From Sphingomonas sp. BAUL-RG-20F-R05-02 (GTDB lineage: Bacteria > Pseudomonadota > Alphaproteobacteria > Sphingomonadales > Sphingomonadaceae), in contig NZ_JAKNQH010000005.1 in assembly GCF_022662305.1 (NCBI RefSeq), positions 310,001-374,000 on the forward strand: a DNA stretch of 64,000 nt, in the 5' to 3' direction. The notes beneath the pieces were generated by a model, which saw only the letters and a list, made by a program, of their open reading frames with translations, searched no databases and was not told the origin of the DNA. How positions within the stretch are numbered: position 1 is the first letter of the stretch; each line of letters opens with the position of its first letter. The position numbers and the translations under genes are program-made. Positions 23,863-31,954 of this stretch are shown piece by piece.

Positions 23863-25338
23863 TCATCGTCCGAGCATGAATTTGGCGAACACGCTCGCGC
23901 TGACCGGAAAGCGCCCGTACGCGGCGTCGAGAGCGCCCGGTTTGGCATAGACGCCGAGCGCACCGCCCAGCGCGACGCCGGTGTCGCGGGTGAGGCGCAG
24001 GCGGTGCGCATAGCCGGCTTCGAACAGGCTGATGCGGTATTTCGCGCCATGCAGCGGATCGAGCAGATCGGGAAACAGTTCGTCGTTGGCGACATTCTCG
24101 ATGCGGCCGAACACCGTCTCGCGAGGCGCGAAATCCCAGTTTAGCTCGCCGAGAAACGCGGTCAGCGTGCGGCCGGGTAGCTTGTTCTTGGCGGAAAAGG
24201 CGGCGAGCGCAGAGAGGCCACCACCGGCATATTGCACGCTGGCGGTGGTGCGCGCCTCGTTGGTGAAGGGTTCGAGCTGTTCCGGGCTGGTGATGTGGCC
24301 ATGGCTGACCTGTGCCGACCAATGCGCGCTCGGGTTCCAGGTCGCGCGTATGCTCCAGCTATCGAGTCCGGGCGTCTCGATGTTCCAGCGATGCTGGTCC
24401 GGCTCACGCCCGCGAAAGCCCGACGCCTCGATCTGCCAGTGTGTTGCCGCAATGCCGGCGGTGACGACGCCGTAACTGATGTGCGTGCTGTCGAACCAAT
24501 GGTGCGTGATCGGGCTGAGCGGCTGATACTCGGCGGAGGCGCGGTGCATGAACGCCGACGGCCCCAGCGCCGGTTCCGCCACCGGGCCGCCGTAGAGGAA
24601 CAGGCAGGTGCCGGGCGCGACGTCGCGGTCGATCCGGGCGGACAACTCCATGAATAGGTCATGCGGGTGCTGCCGGTCGATCAGGGGATCGCGACCGTTT
24701 GCGGTCTCTCCGGTGGCGAACAGATTGGGGTAGCCGCGCGGCCCGATCAGCGGGTCGAGGCTGAGCATGGTGCGCAGTTGCAGATGCGTCTGCGAGTTCA
24801 GATCGTGGCGCGCGCTGAGCATCGCCATCGAGGTGACGAACCCCATGTCACGTCCGCGCGGGCCGCCCTGATCGGTATAGGTGGCGAAGGCATAGCCGTG
24901 CAGCATCACCATCCAGTCGCCGGTGGCGAGATGCAGGCCGCGCATCATACCCTCCGCAGCCGGGTTGCGCGCGGTGCCGGAGCCTTCCGCATAACCGGTG
25001 GGTGCCATGACCATGCCGGGCATCGCCGCCATGTCGTGCGGCGGCGCGGGGGTGTCGGCGGGTGCGAGCTGGGCCGGCATCGCCATGCCGGGCATCGCGG
25101 CGGGCGGGCTGGCCGGTGTCGCCATGTCCGGTATCGTCGGCATGGCCGGCTTCGGGTGCGCAGGCGCGGCGGGCGGCGTGGCTTTGCGGACAGGGGGCTT
25201 GCGCCGCACAGCGTGGTGAAGCGGGGCCGCCGGATGCGGCGCGGGCATCGCCATGCCGGGCATGTGCGGGTCCGTCGCCTGCGCGTGCGCGGCGACGGCG
25301 GGAGCGGCAAGCGCCGCGCCGAACAACAGTCGGATCAT
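23863..25338 (-). CDS. Exported Met-rich protein with barrel-like C-terminal domain (491 aa)
   Basis: The signal peptide MIRLLFGAALAAPAVAAHA is clear. Residues 20-125 are Pro/Met/His-rich with repeated MPGMAMP or MPGMVMAP units, a pattern seen in periplasmic copper-binding proteins. From about 135 on, alternating polar and aromatic strands (MVMLHGYAFATYTDQGG, HLQLRTMLSLDPLIG, HWQIEASGFRGREPDQH) suggest an outer-membrane-type beta structure. I recall similar unnamed proteins near copper-resistance genes, but none is adjacent here. The start at ATG 25338 is chosen because the longer frame is Arg-rich antisense. The preceding small gene is probably its operon partner. Confidence 0.75.
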   Translation of the reverse strand: MIRLLFGAALAAPAVAAHAQATDPHMPGMAMPAPHPAAPLHHAVRRKPPVRKATPPAAPAHPKPAMPTIPDMATPASPPAAMPGMAMPAQLAPADTPAPPHDMAAMPGMVMAPTGYAEGSGTARNPAAEGMMRGLHLATGDWMVMLHGYAFATYTDQGGPRGRDMGFVTSMAMLSARHDLNSQTHLQLRTMLSLDPLIGPRGYPNLFATGETANGRDPLIDRQHPHDLFMELSARIDRDVAPGTCLFLYGGPVAEPALGPSAFMHRASAEYQPLSPITHHWFDSTHISYGVVTAGIAATHWQIEASGFRGREPDQHRWNIETPGLDSWSIRATWNPSAHWSAQVSHGHITSPEQLEPFTNEARTTASVQYAGGGLSALAAFSAKNKLPGRTLTAFLGELNWDFAPRETVFGRIENVANDELFPDLLDPLHGAKYRISLFEAGYAHRLRLTRDTGVALGGALGVYAKPGALDAAYGRFPVSASVFAKFMLGR

Positions 25339-25391
25339 TCTACAGTTCTCGCGAAAAAGGGAACGGCGGGCGGGTGGCCCGGCGGTTCGCT

Positions 25392-25691
25392 TCAGACGCG
25401 AGGTGGCGGCAGCGCCGGCGGGGTGCCGCCGTCTGGATCGAGCCTTGCGGGTGCAGGCGCGACCGGGAGCGTCGGCGCCACGACCGGTGCGGGGAGCGCG
25501 CCGGCGCGCAGCGTTTCGGGCGGGATGCAGCCGAGGCAGGCATGCGCGGGCATCGCCTCGTGATGCCGCTCGGCGGGCGTGCCGTGCTCTGCTGCCATCG
25601 TCATGCCGCCCGCGTCGTGGCACGGCATCGCCGCCGCCGGTTGGCAGCCGAGCGTGGCGAGCAGGAGGCAGAGGAGCAGGCGCAGCAGCAT
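25392..25691 (-). CDS. Small exported Cys/His/Met-containing protein (99 aa)
   Basis: A signal sequence (MLLRLLLCLLLATLGC, with a possible lipobox TLGC at Cys16) is followed by MPCHDAGGMTMAAEHG, RHHEAMPAHACLGCIPP and a Pro/Ala-rich tail. The paired Cys-x-x-Cys (ACLGC) together with many His and Met residues looks like a soft-metal-binding periplasmic protein. No family is assigned with certainty. It starts upstream of the Met-rich barrel-like protein on the same strand, 53 bases apart, so the two probably form a unit. Confidence 0.65.
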   Translation of the reverse strand: MLLRLLLCLLLATLGCQPAAAMPCHDAGGMTMAAEHGTPAERHHEAMPAHACLGCIPPETLRAGALPAPVVAPTLPVAPAPARLDPDGGTPPALPPPRV

Positions 25692-25757
25692 CGCGCGCTG
25701 CTTAGCCGCTTCCCGGTATCATGGCCATCGCTACGATACCGGCGAAGGCGGTATCCG

Positions 25758-26858
25758 TCAGACGTTGAAGCGGAACAGCATCACGTCGCCGTCCTGCACG
25801 ACATATTCCTTGCCCTCCTGGCGCAGCTTGCCCGCATCGCGCGCGCCGGTCTCGCCCTTGAAGGCGACGTAATCGGCAAAGGCGATCGTCTCGGCGCGGA
25901 TGAAGCCGCGTTCGAAATCGGTGTGGATTTCGCCCGCTGCATTCGGAGCCTTGGCGCCGACATGGACGGTCCACGCGCGCGCTTCCTTGGGGCCGACGGT
26001 GAAGAAGGTCAGCAGCTTGAGCAATTTGTACCCGGCGGTGATGACGCGAGCGAGGCCGGTTTCCTCCAGGCCCAGTTCCGCCAGGAACTCGCCGCGATCC
26101 TCCTGCGGCATGGTGGCGATCTCCGCCTCGATCGCGGCGGAGACCACCACGGCCTGCGCGCCCTCGGCCGCCGCCTTCTCGAACACGCGCGCGGACAGCG
26201 CATTGCCGTTCGCCGCATCGCCCTCGTCGACATTGCAGACGTACAGCACCGGCTTGGAGGTGAGCAGCTGCGCCTGCGCGAACACGCGCGCCTCCTCCTC
26301 GTCCTTCGGCACGGTCAGCCGCGCGGGCTTGCCCTCGCGCAGCAGGTCGAGCGCCTGACCCAGCACGGCGACGCCGATCTTGGCCTCCTTGTCGCCCTGC
26401 GCCGCCTTTTTGGCGAGGTTCGGTACGCGCTTTTCAAGGCTTTCGAGATCGGACAGCATCAGCTCGGTCTCGACCGTCTCGGCATCGGCGATCGGATCAA
26501 CCTTGCCCTCGACATGGGTCACGTCGCCATCCTCGAAGCAGCGCAGCACGTGCACAATCGCATCGACCTCGCGTATGTTGCCGAGGAACTGGTTGCCGAG
26601 GCCTTCGCCCTTTGACGCGCCACGCACGAGGCCGGCGATATCGACGAAGGCAAGCTGCGTCTCGACGATCTTGGCCGATCCGGCGATCTCGGCAAGCTGA
26701 TACAGCCGCGCATCCGGCACCGCGACGTTGCCGACGTTGGGCTCGATCGTGCAGAACGGATAGTTCGCCGCCTGCGCCGCCGCGGTCTGCGTCAGCGCGT
26801 TGAACAGGGTGGATTTGCCGACGTTCGGCAGGCCCACGATACCACAGCGGAAACCCAT
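25758..26858 (-). CDS. ychF: Redox-regulated ATPase YchF (Obg-related)
   Basis: A 366-residue P-loop protein. The G1 loop is [14 protein letters not shown] near residue 8, the G3 region [20 protein letters not shown], and the usual G4 NKxD is changed to NVDE (YVCNVDEGD), as expected for YchF, which prefers ATP over GTP. A coiled-coil middle and a C-terminal TGS domain ([17 protein letters not shown], then [15 protein letters not shown]) complete the family plan. YchF binds ribosomes and modulates stress and translation responses. It is full length and stands alone. Confidence 0.97.
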   Translation of the reverse strand: MGFRCGIVGLPNVGKSTLFNALTQTAAAQAANYPFCTIEPNVGNVAVPDARLYQLAEIAGSAKIVETQLAFVDIAGLVRGASKGEGLGNQFLGNIREVDAIVHVLRCFEDGDVTHVEGKVDPIADAETVETELMLSDLESLEKRVPNLAKKAAQGDKEAKIGVAVLGQALDLLREGKPARLTVPKDEEEARVFAQAQLLTSKPVLYVCNVDEGDAANGNALSARVFEKAAAEGAQAVVVSAAIEAEIATMPQEDRGEFLAELGLEETGLARVITAGYKLLKLLTFFTVGPKEARAWTVHVGAKAPNAAGEIHTDFERGFIRAETIAFADYVAFKGETGARDAGKLRQEGKEYVVQDGDVMLFRFNV

Positions 26859-26939
26859 TTTATCGTCCTTGAATGCTGGTGCGCCGCAGCGGGCGCGCGT
26901 TGGTGTCGCCGATAGCGGCTGCGGCGGCGGAAGGCCAGA

Positions 26940-27542
26940 TCAGCTATAGTTGAAGCTGATGCTGATCCGGTCCTGCTTGGCGGTGCCGGCGATCACCTCG
27001 TGGCGGAGCCAGCTTTCCCACAGCAGCACCGTGCCGGGCTCGGGCGTGACGTGGGCGAAGGTGCGCATCGCCTCGGGCGCATCCTCGCGGCGGGTCGGCG
27101 CGGCCATCATGAAGGGCAGGCGCGGGTCCTCGAAGCGGATCGCGCCCGCGCCCGGCGGCACCGCGACATAGAGCGTGCCCGACACCACCGAATGCGGGTG
27201 GATATGCCCGGAATGCATGCCGCCGGGCTTGAGAACGTTGACCCACAGGCTGTCGAGCTTGAGCTTGCGCCCGCCGAGATCGAACGCGCACGCCTCCGCA
27301 AAGGCGGCGACATGCTTGTTCAGTTTCCTGACGAGATCGCCGAACGCCGGATCACGCTGCGGCAGGTCGTTGAGCGAGGCGTAGCTGGTGTAGCCGCGAT
27401 AGTTATGCGCCTTCGACCAGCCGCGTCCGGCGCGATCTTCCGACGCGAACATCAGGCAGGATTGCTCCAGTTCGTCGAGCAGCGCGGCATCGCCGAGCGC
27501 GCCGTCATAGACGGGCGTGGCGAACAGGCTCCGGATCGTCAT
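26940..27542 (-). CDS. Putative 2OG-Fe(II) oxygenase family protein (TIGR02466-like)
   Basis: A 200-residue protein with a double-stranded beta-helix pattern. SGHIHPHSVVSGTLYV supplies the His-x-His-like metal site, PGTVLLWESWLRHEV the distal His, and DRISISFNYS the closing Arg/Ser that would hold 2-oxoglutarate. RFEDPRLPF between them is also typical of this family of uncharacterised oxygenases. The ATG overlaps the stop of pth (ATGA), so it is translated with peptidyl-tRNA hydrolase. The substrate is unknown. Confidence 0.8.
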   Translation of the reverse strand: MTIRSLFATPVYDGALGDAALLDELEQSCLMFASEDRAGRGWSKAHNYRGYTSYASLNDLPQRDPAFGDLVRKLNKHVAAFAEACAFDLGGRKLKLDSLWVNVLKPGGMHSGHIHPHSVVSGTLYVAVPPGAGAIRFEDPRLPFMMAAPTRREDAPEAMRTFAHVTPEPGTVLLWESWLRHEVIAGTAKQDRISISFNYS

Positions 27543-28114
27543 TTGCCATCCCCCAGCCGCAACGCGACATCGTTCATGAAGCGTACGTCGTCACCCTTGG
27601 CCAGCCACGCCGCCTCCGCCGCGACCGCGCCGAGCATATCGGACAGCGGGTCCATCTCGGCCTTGGCATAGTTGCCGAGCACATAGGGCGACACCTTGTC
27701 CTTGTGCCCCGGATGACCGATGCCAAGCCGGATGCGGCGGAACGCGTTACCAATATGCGCCTCGGTCGAGCGCAGGCCGTTATGCCCGGCGGTGCCGCCG
27801 CCAACTTTCACCTTCACCCGGAACGGCGCGATATCGAGTTCGTCGTGGAACACGGTCACGTCACTCTCGGCAAGTTTGTAGAAGCGCATCGCCTCGCCGA
27901 CGCTGCGGCCGCTTTCGTTCATGAAGGTGGCGGGTTTGAGCAGCAGGATTTTTTCCGAGCCGACCCGGCCTTCCTGCGTCCAGCCCTGAAACGCCTTCTT
28001 CACGGCTGAAAAATTATAAAAATCCGCGATCGTGTCGATCGCCATGAAGCCGACATTGTGACGGTTGAGCGCATATTGGGCGCCGGGATTACCAAGACCG
28101 ACCCAAATCTGCAC
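27539..28114 (-). CDS. pth: Peptidyl-tRNA hydrolase
   Basis: A 191-residue Pth that frees tRNA from prematurely released peptidyl-tRNA. Catalytic His is in ALNRHNVGFMAID (near residue 20), Asp in VFHDELDI, and Asn in GTAGHNGLRS; the start GLGNPG is standard. The start codon is GTG 28114, which gives the expected MQIWVGLGNPG; the longer frame is not conserved. It follows rplY on the same strand, as in many bacteria, with a hairpin between them. Confidence 0.95.
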   Translation of the reverse strand: MQIWVGLGNPGAQYALNRHNVGFMAIDTIADFYNFSAVKKAFQGWTQEGRVGSEKILLLKPATFMNESGRSVGEAMRFYKLAESDVTVFHDELDIAPFRVKVKVGGGTAGHNGLRSTEAHIGNAFRRIRLGIGHPGHKDKVSPYVLGNYAKAEMDPLSDMLGAVAAEAAWLAKGDDVRFMNDVALRLGDGK

Positions 28115-28127
28115 GTCACACTGCTCC

Positions 28128-28166
28128 AAAAACGAAAAGGGCAGGGAGGCTCGCGCTTCCCTGCCC
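28128..28166 (-). terminator. Terminator or attenuator between rplY and pth
   Basis: On the minus strand, GGGCAGGGA (28166-28158) and TCCCTGCCC (28147-28139) form a perfect 9-bp stem with a 10-base loop, followed by a T-rich run (TTTTCGTTTTT). It lies 24 bases after rplY and just before the pth start at 28114. It may end most rplY transcripts or lower expression of pth. Confidence 0.7.
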
Positions 28167-28190
28167 AAATCATGCCCGATCGGGAAAGGC

Positions 28191-28841
28191 TTACGCCTCG
28201 CTCTCCGGGGCTGCGTCGGCGGCCTGCGCCTCCGCGACGGCGGCGTCGGCCGCGTCGTCGGCGACGGTCGGCACGGTCGGCGGGACGATCGTCGCGATGG
28301 TGAAGTCGCGGTCGGTGATCGCCGCGGTCACGCCCTGCGGCAGGTCTACGTTCGAGATGTGGATCGAGTCGCCGATCTCGCGGCCAGCCAGCGAGATGGT
28401 GATGTCGTCCGGGATCGCCGCTGCGTCGCAGACCAGCTCGATCTCGTGCTTGACGATGTTGAGCACACCCTTGCCGGTCTTGATGCCGGGAGCCTCGTCC
28501 TCATCGGTGAACACGACCGGCACGCTGACGTGAACCGTGGTGTGTGCGCCGATGCGCAGGAAGTCGACGTGAACCGGACGCTCCGTGACCGCGTCGAACG
28601 CGACATCCTTGGGGAGCGTGCGGACGCTCTCGCCACCGGCGTCGATCATGACCTGCGAGTTCATGAAGTGGCCCGTCATGAGGAGACGCATCAGCGCCTT
28701 TTCCTCGACGTGGATCGCCAGCGGCTCCTGGTTGTTACCATAGACGACGGCGGGTACGCGGCCTGCGCGACGTAGCGAACGGGAGGCTCCCTTGCCAACC
28801 TTATCGCGCGTCTCGGCTGCGAGCGTCAGTTGTTCGCTCAT
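28191..28841 (-). CDS. rplY: 50S ribosomal protein L25 (Ctc form)
   Basis: A 216-residue L25 of the long Ctc type, which binds 5S rRNA. The N-terminal L25 domain (about 1-95) includes [25 protein letters not shown] and VHVDFLRI; the C-terminal TL5/Ctc domain (about 96-190) includes [23 protein letters not shown]. An acidic, Ala-rich tail follows. In other bacteria the Ctc form is linked to general stress. No EcfG promoter is visible upstream here. Confidence 0.95.
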   Translation of the reverse strand: MSEQLTLAAETRDKVGKGASRSLRRAGRVPAVVYGNNQEPLAIHVEEKALMRLLMTGHFMNSQVMIDAGGESVRTLPKDVAFDAVTERPVHVDFLRIGAHTTVHVSVPVVFTDEDEAPGIKTGKGVLNIVKHEIELVCDAAAIPDDITISLAGREIGDSIHISNVDLPQGVTAAITDRDFTIATIVPPTVPTVADDAADAAVAEAQAADAAPESEA

Positions 28842-29012
28842 TGCATGTCTCCGAAATACGTTTGGATCAAAGTCCGGTCAGGCCTCCAGGGATGACCCTG
28901 ACCGGAAGCCGGCGCGCATAGCCGAAGCGAGCGAAAAGGGCAAGGTGCGACGCTGCTCGAAATGATGCGCACCGCTTCCTACATCGTCGGCATAACACAA
29001 GAGGAGAGTGAG

Positions 29013-29174
29013 ATGTCCGACCACGTTGTCCAATGGAACAAGGAACTGCGACTGCTGCTCGACCAGATGCAGGCGCGCCCTTCCGCTGACTGGACGGCGG
29101 AACGCGAGCGGGTTCGGGTGTTGACCGGTTTGATCGCGGCGCGTCAGCCGGTCGCCGCCGGGGCGCAGGGCTGA
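29013..29174 (+). CDS. Small hypothetical protein (53 aa)
   Basis: The start is ATG 29013, preceded by GAGGAGAG, a strong Shine-Dalgarno. The 53-residue product is soluble and helical: MSDHVVQWNKELRLLLDQMQ, then RPSADWTAERERVRVLTGLI and an Ala-rich end. It is divergent from rplY. I recognise no family. The clear ribosome site and codon bias favour a real gene. Confidence 0.65.
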   Translation: MSDHVVQWNKELRLLLDQMQARPSADWTAERERVRVLTGLIAARQPVAAGAQG

Positions 29175-29250
29175 GTTTCGATCGCCAGCAACAGTTCGGC
29201 AATCCTTTGATCGTTGCGAGGTGCGGCGGCAGCCGCCAAAGCGCCCCGCA

Positions 29251-29910
29251 ATGATGTTCAAGCTTCTGTCGATCGCCGCTCTCGTAGCCGCTGCCGTTCC
29301 CGCCCACGCGCAATCGGTGCAGCCGTGGCCGGATCTTGTGGTGGTGAAACCGCTGGGCGACGGCTGGGTCGGTTCCGGCGAGGTAGTCGGCCGCGCCGGC
29401 GGCGAAGAGCGCCAGTCGCAGTTCGAATCGCGGTTGCAGATCGGCCATACGCTGGGTCGATCGCTAACCGCTTGGGCGGGGTGGGTGCATTTCGCCAATT
29501 TCGTGCCGGGCGCGCCGAACACTGCCGAGGATCAGGCGGTCGAACAGCTCAACTGGGCGATCGGTTCGGTCGGTAGCGTGCGGTTTGCCACGCGTAGCCG
29601 GCTCGAACAGCGCTTCCTGAGCAATCTGCCTGGTACGAACTGGCGGTTCCGCCAGCAATTGCGCGCGGTTTATGCAACCGGTGGCGTCAAGTCGGTCGGG
29701 CTGGTGTTATGGAGCGAGCCGTTCCTCGCGCTCAACCGGACGCCCGGGCAGCGCCATACGCTCGACCAGCTGCGCAGCTTCGCCGGTGTGACGGTGCCGG
29801 TGGCGCGCACGCTCGATTTCGAGGTCGGCTACCTCAACCAGCGGGTCTACCGCGCCAACGATACGCTGGTGAATCACGCGATCCCGCTGGTGCTGACCTA
29901 TCGGTTCTGA
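29251..29910 (+). CDS. Exported DUF2490-family protein
   Basis: A 219-residue protein with signal MMFKLLSIAALVAAAVPAHA. The mature part is a run of amphipathic strands ending in Phe (VLTYRF), typical of an outer-membrane beta barrel. Segments such as LNWAIGSVGSVRFATRSRLEQRF and RQQLRAVYATGGV resemble DUF2490 proteins. The role of DUF2490 is not established. The start could be either of two adjacent ATGs (29251 or 29254). It is convergent with the TraB/GumN-like gene. Confidence 0.8.
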   Translation: MMFKLLSIAALVAAAVPAHAQSVQPWPDLVVVKPLGDGWVGSGEVVGRAGGEERQSQFESRLQIGHTLGRSLTAWAGWVHFANFVPGAPNTAEDQAVEQLNWAIGSVGSVRFATRSRLEQRFLSNLPGTNWRFRQQLRAVYATGGVKSVGLVLWSEPFLALNRTPGQRHTLDQLRSFAGVTVPVARTLDFEVGYLNQRVYRANDTLVNHAIPLVLTYRF

Positions 29911-29922
29911 CGGAGCCGCAGT

Positions 29923-30813
29923 TCAGTACCGGATCCGCGTCACCGTCAGGTGCTTCCTTGCCAGCAGCGTCTGCACGCTGTGATCGCCGGCAAGGTGCCC
30001 CGCGCCCACCGCGATGAACACCGTGCCGGGCTGCTCCATCCGCTTGGCGATCCAGTCCGCCCATCGCGCGTTGCGATCCCATAGCAGGACTTGCCGGAGC
30101 GCGGGCTGCTTGCTGAGATCCTCGTTCATCATCCGCCCGAGGCCATCGGCATCGCCTTTACCCCAAAGATCGACCATCTTATTCATTTCCGACGGGAACT
30201 TTTCGATATCCTCGACTCCCGACATCAGGAATGAAACCTGTGCGGCCTGGGGCAGATCATGGAAATAGTTGAGCTGCTGGCCCAGCGTCTCCAGCCCGGT
30301 GACCGGCTTGCCGGCTGCCTTGGCGGCTGCATCAAGCTGTATCTCGACGCCGTCGTCGCGGCCGAAGCCGGTCTTCTGCATTTCGAGCTGGCCGATCGTC
30401 GCGCCTGCGAACCACGGTTCGAAGCGGTCGAAGGCATCCGGCTTCTGGCCGAGCTTGGCGAGGCCGGCGGCATACTCCGTGCGCTTGTCCGCCGGGATCT
30501 TCTCGGTCAGCGTCGGCCCGGTCGGAGAAAGTGCGAGCGGCAGCATCACCTTCTGCGCTTCCTCGGGCGAGGGCATCGGGATTTCGAGGACAAGGCTGTC
30601 GCTCGCGTCGAACGCTTTCTTCACCGCCTCGTCGAACCAGCTCAGCCCCGGTTTCAGCGCGTGGATCGTGCCGAACAGGTAGATGGTGGTGTCCTTGTCC
30701 TTCACCACCCACAAGGCGGGATCGACATCCTTCGCCGCGACAGGCGCGGGCTGCGCGCAAGCCGGCGTCGCCAGGATGATCGTCGCCGCCAGCAAGGTCT
30801 TCAGAAAGCGCAT
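29923..30813 (-). CDS. TraB/GumN-family exported protein
   Basis: A 296-residue protein with a signal sequence (MRFLKTLLAATIILATPACA) and the TraB/GumN domain: ALWVVKDKDTTIYLFGTIHALKPG near the N-terminus (the conserved GTIH), EIPMPSPEEAQ, and AVGAGHLAGDHSVQTLL (GAGHL) near the C-terminus. Members are suspected metalloproteases because of Glu, His and GxxH residues of this fold, but bacterial roles are unclear. The start at ATG 30813 gives a proper signal; an in-frame ATG eight codons upstream does not. Confidence 0.85.
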   Translation of the reverse strand: MRFLKTLLAATIILATPACAQPAPVAAKDVDPALWVVKDKDTTIYLFGTIHALKPGLSWFDEAVKKAFDASDSLVLEIPMPSPEEAQKVMLPLALSPTGPTLTEKIPADKRTEYAAGLAKLGQKPDAFDRFEPWFAGATIGQLEMQKTGFGRDDGVEIQLDAAAKAAGKPVTGLETLGQQLNYFHDLPQAAQVSFLMSGVEDIEKFPSEMNKMVDLWGKGDADGLGRMMNEDLSKQPALRQVLLWDRNARWADWIAKRMEQPGTVFIAVGAGHLAGDHSVQTLLARKHLTVTRIRY

Positions 30814-30964
30814 CGTGTGAGTCCCGCTCAAATCCATCTGTCGGGCCGATGATAGAAAGCAGGCGTTTGCGCTACCTTAATCGTTCCCGGCTGGCCCAAG
30901 CGCGCTGTTGACCCTCGTAAAGCCATACGCCAAAGCCGGCCATCATCACCGAGAGGGTATTTCC

Positions 30965-31900
30965 TTGGCCGCAAGCCACCCGTCTGCCGAGACGCCCACG
31001 CAAGCCGCTGCCGCGCCGCTGAGTTTCCAGCGCATGATCCTGACGCTCCACGATTACTGGAGCGCGCACGGCTGCCTGATCCTGCAACCGTATGATATGG
31101 AAATGGGCGCGGGCACCTTTCACCCGGCGACGACGCTGCGCGCGCTCGGCCCCGATCCGTGGAACGCCGCCTTCGTCCAGCCATGCCGCCGCCCGACCGA
31201 TGGCCGCTATGGCGAGAACCCCAACCGGCTCCAGCATTATTACCAGTATCAGGTGATCCTGAAACCGAGCCCTTCGAACTTGCAGGAGCTGTATCTCGGC
31301 AGCCTCGCGGCGATTGGCATCGATTTCACGCGCCACGACATCCGCTTCGTCGAGGATGACTGGGAAAGCCCGACGCTCGGCGCGTGGGGGCTCGGCTGGG
31401 AAGTGTGGTGCGACGGCATGGAGGTGACGCAGTTCACCTACTTCCAGCAGATGGGCGGCTATGACTGCAAGCCGGTCGCCGGCGAGCTGACCTATGGGCT
31501 GGAGCGGCTCGCGCTGTACCTTCAGAACAAGGACAGCGTGTACGATCTCGCCTTCAACGACGCGGGCGTCAGCTACGGCGACGTGTTCCTCGAGAACGAG
31601 CGGGAGATGTCGAAGTGGAACTTCGAGATCGCCGATACCGAGCGGCTGTTCGACCTGTTCCGCAAGGCGACCGCCGAGTGCGAGAACTGCCTGGAGGCGA
31701 AGCTGCCGATCCCGGCCTATGAACAGGCGATCAAGGCAAGCCACGTCTTCAACCTGTTGCAGGCGCGCGGCGTGATCTCGGTGGCGGAACGGCAGGCGTA
31801 TATGGGCCGGGTCCGCGATCTCGCGAAGGGCGCGTGCGCGGCGTACATGGAAAAGAACGCGGAAGGCTGGCAGGCGCGCTTCCCGGGGTGGACGGCGTGA
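30965..31900 (+). CDS. glyQ: Glycine-tRNA ligase alpha subunit
   Basis: A 311-residue alpha chain of the heterotetrameric bacterial glycyl-tRNA synthetase, which carries the class II active site. Family segments are [54 protein letters not shown] and [19 protein letters not shown]. The start is taken as TTG 30965, which has GAGAGGG seven bases upstream; no ATG lies between it and the domain. It is followed by glyS. Confidence 0.96.
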   Translation: MAASHPSAETPTQAAAAPLSFQRMILTLHDYWSAHGCLILQPYDMEMGAGTFHPATTLRALGPDPWNAAFVQPCRRPTDGRYGENPNRLQHYYQYQVILKPSPSNLQELYLGSLAAIGIDFTRHDIRFVEDDWESPTLGAWGLGWEVWCDGMEVTQFTYFQQMGGYDCKPVAGELTYGLERLALYLQNKDSVYDLAFNDAGVSYGDVFLENEREMSKWNFEIADTERLFDLFRKATAECENCLEAKLPIPAYEQAIKASHVFNLLQARGVISVAERQAYMGRVRDLAKGACAAYMEKNAEGWQARFPGWTA

Positions 31901-31954
31901 TGGCGGCGATGGTTCCGCCGTTTGCTGACGTGACGATTATCAAGGCGATGCACC

